Shown here: piece by piece, positions 1-12,383 of the stretch
How positions within the stretch are numbered: the stretch's first letter is position 1
Layout of the letters: each line of letters begins with the position of its first letter
From: Dendrobium chrysotoxum
Lineage: Eukaryota > Streptophyta > Magnoliopsida > Asparagales > Orchidaceae
Direction: 5' to 3'
Length of the DNA: 64,000 nucleotides
Assembly: GCA_019925795.1 (NCBI GenBank)
Contig: CM034300.1
Coordinates: forward strand, 37,469,390 to 37,533,389
Position numbers and translations under genes: made by a program
The notes under the pieces: generated by a model
Seen by the model: only the letters and a program-made list of their open reading frames with translations
Told to the model about the DNA's origin: nothing
Databases searched by the model: none

Positions 1-467
1 TGTTTTGAAAGGAATTTGTACATATAAGGTGTCCGAGGTGGGAGTTACGAAAGTCAATTTTCTAACTTTTTTGGATTTCAGTGCTGTCGATCGTCTTCTT
101 AATGGTTTTTGAGTTCAAAATCAAGGGAAAATTCTTATTTACTAGAGCAGATCGATAAAAAAAAAAACACAGTTTGGCCTTCTCATTTTTATTTGTATTT
201 GATTTTGTGTTTTTGTATTATTTTCTATTTGTAGTGTTGTGTCTATTCCTCCTTTTTGTGATGTCAAAAGGGGGAGTTAGTGTTTTGAGTGACTAGTAGT
301 TTCTTGTACTGTTCTAGTTGTTTCTTGTATTGCTCTTGTTTTGTAGTTGTTTTCCTTATTATATTTTGTGTTTAGTGAAATTTGGAATGAAATATTTTCT
401 TTCGTACGTGCATTGGTTACTCCTATCTATTTTATTTGAAACTACTGCATCCATGTTTACCATATTC

Positions 468-480
468 AAAAAGGGGGAGA
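468..480 (+). promoter_or_regulatory. polypurine tract of copy D
   Basis: AAAAAGGGGGAGA lies one base before the LTR, the same arrangement as in copies A and C. In this family the tract primes plus-strand DNA synthesis. Confidence 0.85.
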
Positions 481-481
481 T

Positions 482-2273
482 TTTTGCAAAACTAGATTCA
501 AGAAGTATAATTTTGATGATAACAAACATGTTTGTGTTCTATTTTGCTTGGCTTTCAGGTACAAAAGTTCAAATGTAATTTAAGCCAACTCAAGATCGGG
601 TCCAAGTGTGTCTAAATGTAAAATTTTCCCTTTCTTGAGTCAAATATAATATAATTGATCCCCTAGCTAAGTAACCTTGCACACACACACTCAGGGGGAG
701 AGTTTAGTGAATTAGAGTTTCTGTTCAATTTTTGTTCTGATCGTCTCGAATGATATCCACATCATCCTGGACGATCCAGTGAAAATAGAAACTCTAATTA
801 TGGTGACCAAGTTAAGTCTATCTGATTAAGCCGATCATCCCTGATGATCAATCAATCGTACAGGATGATAGGCTCAAATCAAAAATTCTCAGCCGCTAGA
901 TCAAGTTTGGCAAGTTTTAATTTAAGAGATTTGATCTGATCGTCCTGGACAATACATGTATCATCCTGGACGATCCATTATAATCATGCCTAAATTAGTC
1001 TAGTGATTAAGGAAAGTAATTAAGGTCTGATTGATTCGATCATATTGTCCTGGACGATTGCAGGATCATATAGGACGATGTGTTAAAAATCCTGACCATC
1101 CAGTGCCTATCACCTGTACGTTTAGAGCTATATGTAGGATGATATTTATGATTTTGAACTAATTGTACGGGATGATACTCATATTATCCCGGATGATCAA
1201 GTCATTTTGAAATCATCCAGCATATTTCACATGTACGTCCAGAGAAGTACTAAGGATGATTTTGGCACTTTTTGAACTAATCGTACAGGGCGATAGACAT
1301 ATCATCCGGGACGATCAAGTCATTTTGAGATCATCCAGCACAACTTCCTCTGGATGACCAGAGCGGTCTTCTAGACAAACTTCCTGATTTACACTAATCA
1401 TCTCGGACGATCGTAGAATTGTACGGGATGATCGGAACAACTTTTTCCTACTAATCATCTAGAAGAACCAGATCGTCCAGGCTGAAACATGTGATTTTGA
1501 ATGGATCGTACAGGATGATATTGGCCTACCAGTTGAGATTTAAGGTAATTTTTGAGCCCTCCTTTAAAAGATCTTTTTCTTCCAATAAGAAAAATCTTTT
1601 ACCACTTTCCTTTCCAGAGAAACCTTGAGATAGAGAGCTTGGGATAGAGAGAGAGAGGATCTAGTGAGGGGAGTTTGTGAGGGATTCATAAAGGTTGCTC
1701 CAAGCAAGGATCAGAGTCATCTTCTCCATTCGTCGTCTCTCATCCTGTCAGTTTTTTCTGTGGAAGGATCGTTAGCAAGAAGATCTGGGTTCTCTGCCCG
1801 CTTCAGGAGGAAGAGAAAGGAGTTCAGGTTCTCTACCTTCTTCAGGAGGAAGCAAAAGGAGTCTGGGTTCTCTGCCTGCTTTAGGAGGAACCGAAAGGAG
1901 TTCAAGTTCTCTACCTCACTGGGTTGGTAGAAAGGAGTTTTGTACAGGCTTCTCCACCTTGATGTGGGAGCAGAAGGAGAGTCACTTTTGTGTTAGTGCA
2001 ATACCTGGAGGGGAGGCTCTAGGGAGTAGACGTAGGTCAAGTTGACCAAACCACTATAAAATTTGGTGTGCTCTTTCTAATTATTTTCTACACTTTACTT
2101 TTTTGTTAGTATCTACTTGGGTGAAATCTGTGGTTGATCTTTTCACTTTTGTGCTTAATTATTTCCACTGTAAATTATTGAAAAGATCTTTCCTGTTGCT
2201 CACGAATTTTTAAGATCTCTTGGTTAGCCTTGGGACTAGTTCATCAGGGCTTAACATCCCTATCGAACTTTCA
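482..2273 (+). repeat. 3' LTR of SIRE copy D
   Basis: A 1792-bp LTR that matches the A LTRs over its length. It starts TTTTGCAAAAC, where A has TGTTGCAAATC (the terminal TG is mutated), and ends ACTTTCA like the others. In order it carries a CA-dinucleotide run followed by CAGGGGGAGAG, the array of decayed ATCGTCC/GGACGAT palindromes (about 740-1520), TTTAAAAG as TATA-like box near 1563, GA-rich leader sequence, and three 39-bp tandem repeats at about 1788-1905. Small reading frames inside it are LTR sequence, not genes. Confidence 0.9.
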
Positions 2274-5200
2274 ATAGGAATTATTTATCCTCTATTAAAG
2301 TTGGAGAGAGGAACCATCCCCAATAGAGTTACAAAAAAATTCCATTGGTAAATAAAATAATATATATTCGATGCACTCCTATTTTTGTGGTCTAATATTA
2401 CATTAAGAATACCATATTATATTGAGATATAAATATGGTATTCTATAATGGATTCGAAGAAAAAAAAAGGCTTTGAAAGTTTTATTTATATACTCCAATA
2501 TAATAAAGAAAATGACATACTTCCTTGAAAGAGTGAAATGATATTTTACAATGGTATTTGAAGAAAGAAGTATTATTTTGAAATTGTTTCCAATTTTTCA
2601 ATCATATATAATAGGGATAATAGCATGTCATATGAAAGTGAACATAATATTCTACAAAGGCATACATGAATAAAAAGGGGATTTTAAAAAATTATCTAGG
2701 TTCCCATAGAAATTTCCCCTATCTTATGAAACTAAGATAGGGTTTATTTTAACCTAGGATTGTAAGTTCCCCATAAAGACAATCCCATATGATTACATCT
2801 CAAAAATAAAAATTCTAAAGAATACAGGCGATTAAAATAGTGAATAATATTTCTTGATTTTATAGTATAAGATAAGGTTTAGCAATTAGGGAAAGTTTCA
2901 AATGGGAATGGTTCAATGTTGAACTCTTTCAAGTCAAAGAGGAAATGTAGAGGGAATTGAAGTCTAAGAAGCCCAAAAGTAACCCTAACCTATCCTATGT
3001 GTTGGAATTTAATATTTTAAGAAGATGAGATTTATATTCAAGTTAACATTTTATTAGAATGTTGGGTTAAAATTTCTTGAGAGTGAGGACTTATGATTAA
3101 ATGTCTACCTCAGAACCTATAACTAAATTGAATCACTATGTAGGAGCAACTTGAACCTATTATAACGAGATACATGAGGCTATGAGGTGGGTCTTATATC
3201 TTTAACCCTTTAAAAGATTTAAAAGAAAGCTCAATAATTCTTGACTTGGGGTGAAATTTCTGCTAAACACCACCTAGTGCTATAAAACATTATGTTAGAA
3301 TTTACAAAATGTAAGACATATAAGCTATTATTTGTTTATTAGATGTGATCAAATCTATTATAATGGGTAGTTATATATCTACTTATTGCAAGTTTTATTT
3401 TGACATTTTATTTAAGTTCTAATGTAGATATTACATACAAAATTAAAATTAAGTTTTGTTTTAAAAGAAACATTTGGCAACATAACGACCCTATGTTAAT
3501 GAGAAAATAGGCTCATGACCATTATTTGGGTTGCCGCTAACTCATATAGGCATGTGTGAAGTTTTTTATTTGAGTAATAGAAAAGTAAAATGCATGCATG
3601 CTCACAAAAAATAAAGGTGAATTTCATCATTTTTCCTAAGAGCCTAATGATTATTAATCCAAGAAAAAACATACAAAATAAAGAAATCTCAAAAAGTGCA
3701 ATTATTTTTAATGTGCAACATATCAATCAATTTAAAATGAAGGATAAAGAAAGCCCCATGTGGAAAATGCCACTTAATTACAATAATTTACTGATACAGG
3801 CAAGTGAGTAATACCTTTAAATTTAAAACCTAGAATGATGCAAGCCTCATAAGAGAAGAGATATTCCCTAGGTCATGTTTTCTTCCTCCAAGCTTGATTT
3901 ATCCTCCAATAAGGCATCCAAAAGAATAGAACATTCAAAGGAAGAAGGTTCTTTTCATTCAGTTTCTTACTCCATAGAAGGAATTGTTTTTGTTAGAATT
4001 TCACATTGCTTTACAAATTACATTTATGAAAAGAAAAAGACTCTATATACAACCTACATGTTTAGTTAAAAAGCAATTTATAAAACTTCCAAGAACAATC
4101 CTTACACAATATAAAAAGAACTTGCCCATTTCTGAGCAAGCGTTAATACTAGCCATTATTTTAATGTTCAGGGAGCTAGGCTACTGAAGCTTGTGCATAA
4201 AATTTGATTAGTTTTAAATATATTTTATTTATCCCCCCTTTTATAATATCCTTGCATAAGCATGGCAACCTATAAAAAATATTAGGTCTATGAATAATAT
4301 TTATAATGGTCATCCATAAAAGTCATCTAGAAACTCATCACAGATCATGAAATTACATTACATAATATTCAACAGAATCATTAACACACATCCACCAAAA
4401 TCACTCAATCATTCCACACATATATCACATGGAAAGTAAACATGGAAAGTAAATTATTCAAAATTCAGAGCAATGCTCCTAACCTATGGCTAAAGTTGGT
4501 TGTCCTATCAAGTAAGCTAAAGTGTGTATTAGGATGTATAGTTTTGTCATTCCTATTAGGCTTTAAAATTTCATTTTCTAGTATTTTATTTGTTTAAAGG
4601 TCTAAAGAGAATTTTTTTGAGTTAAGGTTTTAATGTTTCAAGAGTGGCATTTTAACTTTCAAGGTTTGGTGTTTAAATTTCTTTTAAGATTTTAAAGAAC
4701 ATCTTGATCAATGAATTCAAAGTGCAATGAGTTTAATGATTAATAAGTCATAATCACACACAAAAGTATTCATCTCATCCAAAAGGATAGGACAAACACA
4801 TAAGTTAATCTTAAGCGCTTTAATTACTAAGGTTTCTTTATTTCAAGTGAGTTAAATATCTTTTAAAGAATTTTTTTAAATTAATTTGGATCAGCGTTAA
4901 AGTTAAAAATTACTTTGAAGTGATTTCATAGATTTTAAGGATTTATTTATTATATATTTTTATTAGAGAGGCTGTTTAGTCCCTTTAAGCTTATATGTTT
5001 TAGGTTTAGATTTTTATTTTATTATTTCTTCATTTTATTTTTTCTTATTTATATTTTAAATTATGAACTTAATGCAACTTTTTTGATATATTTCTAATCT
5101 TTCTTAAATTATTTATGAATTTTCTATGTTAAAGGGTTCATATATGTTTAATTAATTAGGATTTGTTATTTAACTTATCAAATAAAGTTCAAACTTTATA

Positions 5201-5429
5201 AAAATTGGCCCCCAAGTCATTAATGACCCAAAGACTCATCCATGAAAGTTAGGAGTAATTTAAAATTAAAATGAGTTTTTAATAATTTATTAAAGTTAAG
5301 GTTTGATTTAAGCTTGAATTTGGTTTGACCCAAGTTTAACTTTAGTTCTAAAAACTAGGTTTTAATCCTAATTCTTTGGTTTAATAGAAATTCAATGCAA
5401 ATAAATTCTTCTTTTTATATATATTTTTA
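2274..5429. other. AT-rich stretch with no recognisable gene
   Basis: About 3.2 kb of AT-rich DNA between copy D and the RTE remnant. Only short, unconserved reading frames occur on either strand (none above about 76 codons). I see no LTR, terminal inverted repeat, tRNA or protein motif. It may be older, unrecognisable repeat or single-copy intergenic DNA. Confidence 0.6.
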
Positions 5430-6237
5430 AGCCCATATCTTTTTGTTTTAGTCATGGATGTTCTCACTAGACATTTGTAAGAGGAAGTACCTTGGTGTAT
5501 GGCTAATGATATTCTTCTTGTTGATAAGTCTAGAGAGGGAGTTGAAGGTAAACTTGAATTATGAAGGTCAACCTTAGAGTCTAAAGGTTTTTGTTTGAGT
5601 AGATCTAAAATAAAATATATAGAGTATAATTTTAGTAGTAATAGACCTAGTGAGGGGATTGTGACTTTGGGTGATTAAGTCATTAATAAGAGTACATATT
5701 TTAGATATCTTGGATCTATTGTTCAGAGTAATGGTGAAATAGATGGGGATATTATCAATAGAATTCAAGTTGGATGGTTAAAGTTGAGGAATGCATCAGG
5801 CTTGTTGTGTGATAGAAAAGTCCCCCTCAAACTTAAGGGAAAATTCTATAAGATGGTGGTGAGACCTGCAATGCTTTGTGGTGCCAAATGTTGGCATTTA
5901 AAAGAGAAGCTTAATACTAAGTTAAGTGTTACAGAGATGAGGATGCTCAGGTGGATGTGTGGCTTTTCCCTTAGAGATAGGATACGAAATGAGCATATAC
6001 CTAAAAAGGTTAGAGTAGTTCCAATGGAAGATAAGATTATAGAGAGTCACCTTAGATGGTTTGGTCATATAAAATGATGACATTCTGATGACCTGGTTAA
6101 GAAAATAGAGGTATTAGATTTGACTTATGTTAAGAAAGGTAGAGGTAGACCTAAAAAGACTTGGTTAGAAAATATTAGACATGATCTTTCTTTATTAGAT
6201 TTAAATGAGAATTTAGAAAGAGAGAAGTTAGAGAGAG
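5430..6237 (+). pseudogene. RTE-type LINE reverse transcriptase, 3' remnant
   Basis: This is the C-terminal end of an RTE-clade non-LTR reverse transcriptase. It begins with SPYLFVLVMDVLTRHL, the conserved stretch just before the catalytic box. The box itself is damaged: WCMANDILLVD stands where the clade has an FADD core, so two residues including one catalytic Asp are lost. A long, nearly continuous C-terminal domain follows at 5784-6077, with MRMLRWMCG, DRIRNEHI and HLRWFGH. After a stop near 6075 comes GRGRPKKTW at about 6139-6165, the usual end of this family. There are several in-frame stops, for example TAA soon after 5470. The upstream RT and endonuclease are absent, so this is a 5'-truncated dead copy. 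LINE1 begins immediately after it. Confidence 0.85.
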
Positions 6238-6304
6238 AAGTTCCCGTCTTTCAAATTTCATTCTTCACAGTTTTCGTTCCTTTTTTTCGCCATTTTGTTA
6301 GGTG

Positions 6305-7502
6305 ATGGCGGCAAATGGCCGTTGGCCATTGGTGGTCTCTCCAATATCGAAATCTCCAATAAAGGTAATGGTTGCTCAGAACATTGACAAGCCATTTCAT
6401 CCAATAACTGGGTCGGCTCCTAGAGCCGAGGGGAATCAAAAGAGGTCTTCATAAGGTATAGTGATAAAGGAATTTGTGGACATTGTGCCAAAATCCTTCA
6501 TGTTGAAGGAAAAGGTAAGGGTATTGCTCTTGACTATGATTGTAAAATGCCTTGTTTTGTTAAGTCTCATGGTAATTCTCCTTCAAAACTCAGTGATACT
6601 CAAGCTTCATCCTCTGGTTTCAATATTTTTGTTAATAGATTCGTAAATTCAAATGCAATCCTCGATAACGATGTGATAAATGCAAATTCCTTGATTTCAG
6701 TTAACAAAAATATTCAAAATGAGGAGAAGAGTTTGGAGTTTGTTCAAATGGATTCTTCTTTAGGGAATGTTCATTCAGAGAATGTTCTGAATGGACTACC
6801 TGTTATCGATAAAATGCCTGTTAATGTTGGTAATGGTATTGGTGTGGGTAATCCTTGGTCTAAGAAGGAACATATCAAAGTTAATTTCTAAGATAGAAGT
6901 GAGGTGTTGACGTAGGATGGCAAAGCTGTTAAGCTTCATGAGGCCAGTGAGATTTCGAATGCTAACATCCTAAAAAACTCTTTGGTGATCAAGGTTTTTG
7001 GTAGAGATGTTCCTTCTCACATAGTGGCATGGGAATTAAGACGTCAATGGTTACAATTTGGGCAGTTTCACTTTACTACCCTTGGGATGGGTTGGTTCCT
7101 GTACTCTTTTAAAAATGCTGAAGCTTTAGAGCGTGTTCTTACAAGCGGCCCATGGTATGTGAATGGTCATTTTATAGGTATGTATAAGTGGTCTCTAGAG
7201 TTTTCTCCTTTATCTATGAAAGGCCTGTCATCTCCCATTTGGATTAGAATGCCTCACTTGCCCTTGCAATGTTGGGATGAGGTTAATGTGGCGAGAATTG
7301 CTTCTATGGTAGGAACTCCATTAATGATAGATGGAAACATGTTCTAATGGGGAAGAAGGGAGTTTGCGAGAGTTTGTGTTCATGTGAAGCTTGACCAAAT
7401 TCTTCCCTTAGGCGTTTGGGTGGAGAGTATGGCAGGAAGGTTCTTTCAGAAGGTTGAATATGAAATGATCTCCACTTTTTTGCTTTGATTGTGGGATGAT
7501 TG
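6305..7502 (+). pseudogene. LINE1 ORF1, 5' part (DUF4283 domain, start of zinc knuckle)
   Basis: N-terminal part of the LINE RNA-binding protein. The first plausible ATG is at 6305 (MAANGRWPLVV); a stop near 6450 and frame changes show decay. A Cys/His-rich stretch (CGHC) lies near 6480. The best preserved piece is 6982-7347: VFGRDVPSHIVAWELRRQW, then a GWFLYSFKNAEALERVL segment, then GPWYVNGHF and WIRMPHLPLQCW. This is the DUF4283 domain typical of ORF1 of plant L1 elements. A stop at about 7345 and a frameshift precede the first two cysteines of a CCHC zinc knuckle (about 7481-7492), where copy B interrupts the gene. The protein would bind element RNA. Confidence 0.8.
7498..7502. repeat. 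target site duplication of copy B (GATTG)
   Basis: GATTG at 7498-7502 is repeated at 28930-28934, directly outside the two LTR ends of B. The 5-bp length is normal for copia integrase. Confidence 0.93.
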
Positions 7503-9202
7503 TGAAAGTTCGATAGGGATGTTAAGCCCTGATGAACTAGTCCCGAGGCTAACCAAGAGGGGGGGGGGTGAATTGGTTATTTAAAAATTTGAGAGCAACA
7601 GCAAAAATCTTTTCTATGATATGCAGCGGAAACAAGTAAATACTCAAATGAAAAGATTAAACACAAATTTCACCCAAGCAGATAATCACAAAAAAATTAA
7701 AGTGCAGAAAGTAATCAGAAAGAACACACCAGAATTTTATAGTAGTTCGGTCAACTTGACCTACGTCCACTCCTCGGAGCCTCCCCTCTGGGTATTGCAC
7801 TAACTCAAACTGTCTCTCCTTTTGCTCCCACAGCAAGGCGAAGAAGCCTGTATAAAAACCTCCTTTCCACCGACACGGTGAGGCAGAGAACCCAACCTCC
7901 TTTTGCTTCCTCCTGAAGCAGGCAGAGAACCTCAGACTCCTTTCGCTTCCTCCTGAAGCGGGCAGAGAACCCCGGACTCCTTTCTCTTCCTCCTGAAGCG
8001 GGCAAAGAACCCCGGATCTTCTTGCGAACGATCATCTCACAAAGAACACCAACACGATGAAAGACGACGAGCGGAGAAGACAACTCTGATCCTTGCTTGG
8101 AGCAACCTTCGTGAACCCCTCACAAACTCCCCCTCACAAGATCCTCTCTCTCTCCCAAACTCTCTCTGTGGGGTTTCTCTGGAAAGGAAAGTGGCAAAAG
8201 ATTTTTCTTGTTGAAAGAAAAAGATCTTTTATAGGAGGGCTCAAAATTTGCCCTAAATCTCAACTGGTCGGCCTAGATCATCCAGGACAATCAATAAATC
8301 ATCCTGTATGATCAGTTCAAAATCAGCTGCTTCAGCTTGGACGATCTGGCTCTTCTGGATGATCAGTAGAAAAAGTTGTTCATATCGTCCCGTACGATTC
8401 TGCGATCGTCCGGGACGATTAGTGTAAATTGAGGAATTTCATTCAGAAGACCACTCTGGTCGTCCAGAGAAACTTGTGCTGGACGACCCAAAAATGACTT
8501 GATCATCCAGGATGATAAGGATATCATCCTATACGATTAGTTCAAAATATGTCCAAATCATCCTGAGCACCGCTCTGGACGTCCAGCTCAAACACACTAG
8601 ATGATCCTGTTCATCCAGGATGATCCTGCGATCTCCCAAGATGATATGATCGTATCAATCAAGTATTAATTGCTTTTCTTAATTACTAGACTAATTTAGG
8701 CATGATTGTACTGGATCGTCCAGGATGATACACGTATCGGCCAGGACGATTAGACCAAATATCTTAAAATAAAAACTTGCCTAACTTGATCTGGCGGCTG
8801 AGAATTTCTGATTTGAGCATATCGTCCCATACGATGCAATGATCGTCCGAGATGATCTGCTTAATCAGACACACTTAACTTGGTCATCCTAATTAGGGTT
8901 TCTATTTTTACTTGATCGTCCAGGATGATGTGACTATCGTCCAGGATGATCTGAACAAAAACTTAAACAGAAACTCTATTTCACTCAAGCTCTCCCCCTG
9001 AGTGTGTGTGTGCAAGGTTACTTAGCTAGGGGATCAGTTACATTACAATTGACTCAAGAAAAGGAAAATAATACACTTAGACACACTTGGACCCGATCTT
9101 GAGTTGGCTTGAGTTGCTCGTGATCTTTTGTGCCTGAAACGGGTTAGCCAAGCAAAATATAATAGAAACATATTTGTCATCATCAAAACCAGATTTGCAA
9201 CA
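7503..9202 (-). repeat. 3' LTR of copy B
   Basis: A 1700-bp LTR on the minus strand, from TGTTGCAAATC (at 9202) to CTTTCA (at 7503). It shares with the A LTR the palindrome array (about 8270-8970) and the purine-rich leader repeats (about 7880-8015). A clear TATA box reads TATAAAAG on the minus strand at 8226-8233. It differs from the B 5' LTR at many more sites than the two A LTRs differ from each other (several percent by eye), so B is older than A. Confidence 0.92.
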
Positions 9203-9203
9203 A

Positions 9204-9216
9204 TCTCCCCATTTTT
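9204..9216 (-). promoter_or_regulatory. polypurine tract of copy B
   Basis: On the minus strand the tract reads AAAAATGGGGAGA, one base before the LTR. One G of the run is replaced by T compared with A, C and D. Confidence 0.8.
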
Positions 9217-9466
9217 GATGATGGCAAACATATGTGCAGTAGTTTAAAAAATAAAATAACTAGGAGATCGAAAAATAAATTTTTTCAAATTTCATTAAAC
9301 AACCAAAGCAGTACAGGAAACACAAGTACAAAACATAACAAGAATAAAAACTACTACAACTGACTCCCCCTTTTGACATCACAAAAAGGATGAGGGGAAA
9401 TAGAACTAACAGTATAAATAAAATAGTGCAAACAAAATATAGAACCAACAGCTACAAAACATAACA

Positions 9467-10606
9467 CTAAAATGGAGGCGGATCCTGATCAGAAGGAGGA
9501 GGTTGCTGTGGTGGGTTGAAGTAACTGTGAATGGATGTAAAGTGGGCTCCAATCTAGGCAATGTCCTGGTTATGCTTCTGTTGCTGCTGAGCAGCATAGT
9601 CAGTAAAGTACTACAGGTCCTCAGCATGCCGCTGCTCCTGGGCAGCAACATAGGAGTCGAATCTGGCCTCCCACTGATCAAAGCGCTGCACCAGATGGTC
9701 AAAAGGAGAAGCAATGCGAAGGGGAGCAGGTGCACCGGGTGTAGCAGGAACGGGAATAGCCTCTTCCTCTTCCTCCTTAACATCCGGGGCGGGCTCCGGA
9801 TATAATCGGGTGCTGTGTTGGACATGGAATGAATTATTTGTGACGAAGGAAGGAGGGACATTAGGAGGGACTGGATACTGCAGGTCATATTTGGTTTCTA
9901 AGGCATATGCAATGATATATCCTAAAGCTAAATTTGGACGACGTCTATGATCCGGATCCCTAATAGTGGTGAGGTGCTCGATGTATCGGATAAGAATGTC
10001 AGTGGCATTAAAGTCCCGGTGGGCCAAGAAATAATATGTGGTCAGAGATAATAGGGGGGTGATGTGAATCCGATCCCCGGCCTTTGGGATGACGGAGGAA
10101 CGAAGGATGTGCTGAATGGTCCGTGCATCCTTAAGGAGGGAAGTGGAAACATTGTCGTGGTAGGGTGCATTCATATTTCAAAGAAAGTGATTGGGGACAC
10201 TCCAATCATAGTCAGGGTTAGTAATCAAAGTGTGGATTTTGTCGCTAGTCATAGAAAGTTGAAGGATGTTGTGAAAGTCTTGTGTCGTGAGTTCCACGGG
10301 ACGCTGATTGACATAGAAGCAGAGAGTAAAATAGTCAGTAGAAATGCGCAGATTGGCGAAGAAAACTTGAAGAAGTTCAAGGCTGAATGGAAAGGCTAGT
10401 GTAAGGATGAAAGTGAGGGAGGTGTGTGCAAAAAGATCAAGAACAGGATAGCTAAGGGTGCGGGGGTTTACTATTTTTGACTGTGTGATCCCCACCTCAC
10501 GATAGTGCTCGAAGGTAGCCTGATCGGCTGCATTGGGAAAGCAGGGATCAACATTCCCCCATGAGGAACTCGCACCCTTTTGCATAGAACGCTTTCCGCC
10601 AGCCAT
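9467..10606 (-). pseudogene. extra ORF of copy B, similar to putative plant transposon proteins (PF20167-like)
   Basis: A 379-codon frame from ATG at 10606 to TAG at 9467-9469, with three internal stops (TGA at 10178-10180, TAG at 9611-9613 and at 9554-9556); both internal TAGs fit CAG-to-TAG change. It is not gag, pol or a typical envelope protein. N-terminal part: a basic start (MAGGKRSMQKG), a hydrophobic stretch at residues 60-83, then ANLRISTDYFTLCFYVNQRP followed by a short helix motif. This order resembles the plant 'putative transposon protein' domain (Transposase_32 type). The middle (about 145-245) continues that pattern. The C-terminal third is low complexity: acidic run near 277-281, Gln-rich stretch near 340-350, Pro-rich end. 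A TATA-like box lies about 60 bp upstream. Copies A, C and D lack it. Function unknown; the family assignment is from memory of its pattern. Confidence 0.6.
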
Positions 10607-10667
10607 GAGAAAGCACAAGTGAGGGAGAGTGGAAGGAGAAGTGTGAAAAAACCTGAAGAAATCAGCA

Positions 10668-11190
10668 GTTTAAATAGAACTTGGCCGGATCGTCCCGTAC
10701 GATCGCGAGATCATCCAAGATGATATGTGCATTTATGATGGCCAGGATGATTGGTCAAAAAGGCAGTTCAATCGTCCAGGATAATCAGAGATCATCCAGG
10801 ATGATTAGACACAGGTGATCATCCCAAGGAGTCAGGCCGGATGACCGTTGACGAAAAGTATCATCCCAGACAATTAGGTGGATCATCCAGGACGATGTAT
10901 AATAAGTGGGTCGGATGGGCCAAATTTGAATCGTCCGGCTGCTGACACGTGGATCGTCCGGGATGATGTGGTGAATCATCTAGGATGATGACCAATAATT
11001 GGTGCATGCTCAGTCATCCGATCAGATCATGAAGATATGGATCATATCATGTAGGACAATGTAAGGATTGTCCAGGACGATCACCAATAATTGGTGTTCC
11101 TTAGCCGTATGATCAGATTGGAGATGATTTTGAATTGATCGTCCAGGACGATATGTGGATCGTCCAGGATGATGTGAAGAAAATAGGAAA
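10668..11190 (-). promoter_or_regulatory. promoter-like region with palindrome array upstream of the extra ORF in copy B
   Basis: Reading on the minus strand toward the ORF, about ten sites of the type ATCGTCC-N-GGACGAT (many with C-to-T or G-to-A changes) lie between 11190 and 10683. CTATTTAAAC follows at 10668-10677 as a TATA-like box, then a CT-rich leader, then the ATG at 10606. The motif is the one found in the U3 part of all SIRE LTRs in this window, but this block is internal to the element. Transcription from here is an inference. Confidence 0.6.
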
Positions 11191-11235
11191 AAGATGGAGG
11201 ATGGAGATGAATGATCAGAATCCCAAAAATACAAC

Positions 11236-12127
11236 CATTAAAAAGAAAAACAAAACCAAATGAAATAAAACGTGAAACGAGAACACAAAAGCAACGATTT
11301 TTTTTACTTTTTTTGTTTGATCAAGTTGCTCCAGTATATCAGAATTTTTTCTTGATTTTAGATCCAAAAACCAATAAGAAGATGATTGACAGCACTGAAA
11401 TCCAAAAAAAGTTGGAAAAATTGACTTTCGTAACTCCGACCTCGGGCACCTTATAGATGCAAATCTCTTTCAAAACAAAAATTCAATTTAGAAGAAAAGA
11501 AATTAGATTCGAAAAGAGATCCTTTCAAGCCTCGTTCCAGGAAAATATCTGATATAATAGTGTTACAAAGTAATAAATAAGAAATCAGGATTTTCAAACT
11601 CAAGCTTTTGAAAATATTAAGTGGCGCACGGATTTTTCTAAGACATTTAATGATCTGAAAGGGAAGAAAGCTTAGTTTGGGCTCATTTTGTGCCTCTTTT
11701 TCAATTTGTTTGGCGCTTTACACATCTTTTGATTTTTGATACACTTTGTGTATCTTTTAGTTTGGCGACATTTCGCATCTTATCAGCTTTGGGCTCATTT
11801 TGTGCCTCTTTTTCAATTTATTTGGCGCATTACGCATCTTTTGTAAGCTTTCTCCCTCTCAAAATTGTTAATGGATCTCAGCTGTAAAATTACCTTCCAG
11901 ACATAGGAGACGCTCTCCACAGTAAGGAAGCGTAATTCACAAAATAAAAACCATATGTCGTATGATAAGTGCAATCACTTGGTTTAGAAAATCATAATAA
12001 TGATTCAAGACTTTGAAAAATACTATTCATATGAGGTAGATTACAGTAGGAAGATAAAACAGATCTTTATTTCAAAAATCAATTTTTTAATTTTGAAGAA
12101 GATTCTTATCCAAAAGAAATAATACAC
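11236..12127 (-). other. non-coding 3' internal region of copy B, distal part
   Basis: It matches, on the minus strand, the 3' internal non-coding region of copy A (about 19180-19990). It holds a 112-bp tandem duplication (GGGCTCATTTTGTGCC at 11679 and 11791) and the small stem-loops described for A; the remainder of the region is at 21981-22349. Reading frames here are not conserved between copies and are not genes. Confidence 0.75.
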
Positions 12128-12132
12128 CATTT
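12128..12132. repeat. target site duplication of copy A (CATTT)
   Basis: CATTT at 12128-12132 is repeated exactly at 21976-21980, directly outside the two LTRs of A. The duplicated bases belong to copy B. Confidence 0.97.
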
Positions 12133-12383
12133 TGTTGCAAATCTGGTTTTGATGATGACAAACATGTTTCCAGTGTGTTTTGCTTGGCTAATCTGTTTCA
12201 GGCACAAAAGACCGCGAGCCACTCAAGCCAACTCAAGATCGGGTCCAAGTGTGTCAAATGTATGATTTTTCTTTTTATTGAGTCAATTGTAATGTAACTG
12301 ATTCCCTAGCTAAGTAACCTTGCACACACACACTCAGGGGGAGAGATTGAGTGAATTAAAGTTTCTGTTGCAATTTTGTTCAG

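Larger units (their letters stand above)
1..2273 (+). mobile_element. SIRE-type Ty1/copia retrotransposon, 3' end (copy D)
   Basis: This is the 3' end of a forward-strand SIRE/Maximus copia element whose gag-pol part lies left of the window. Positions 1-481 are non-coding 3' internal sequence, alignable by eye with the same region of copy A (from about 19798). It holds an upstream purine run (AAAAGGGGGAG near 267-277) and the polypurine tract at 468-480. A 3' LTR follows at 482-2273. The sequence after 2273 no longer resembles the family. The target duplication cannot be tested because the 5' end is missing. No coding sequence of the element is present here. Confidence 0.9.

Noticed and set aside
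2274..5429. Possible host gene in the unassigned left region
   Set aside because: Only short frames without motifs, splice pattern or codon bias that I could support on either strand.
9714..10399. Plus-strand open frames over the extra ORF of copy B
   Set aside because: They are antisense shadows; the minus-strand frame has the longer continuous protein pattern, a TATA-like box and the domain-like motifs.
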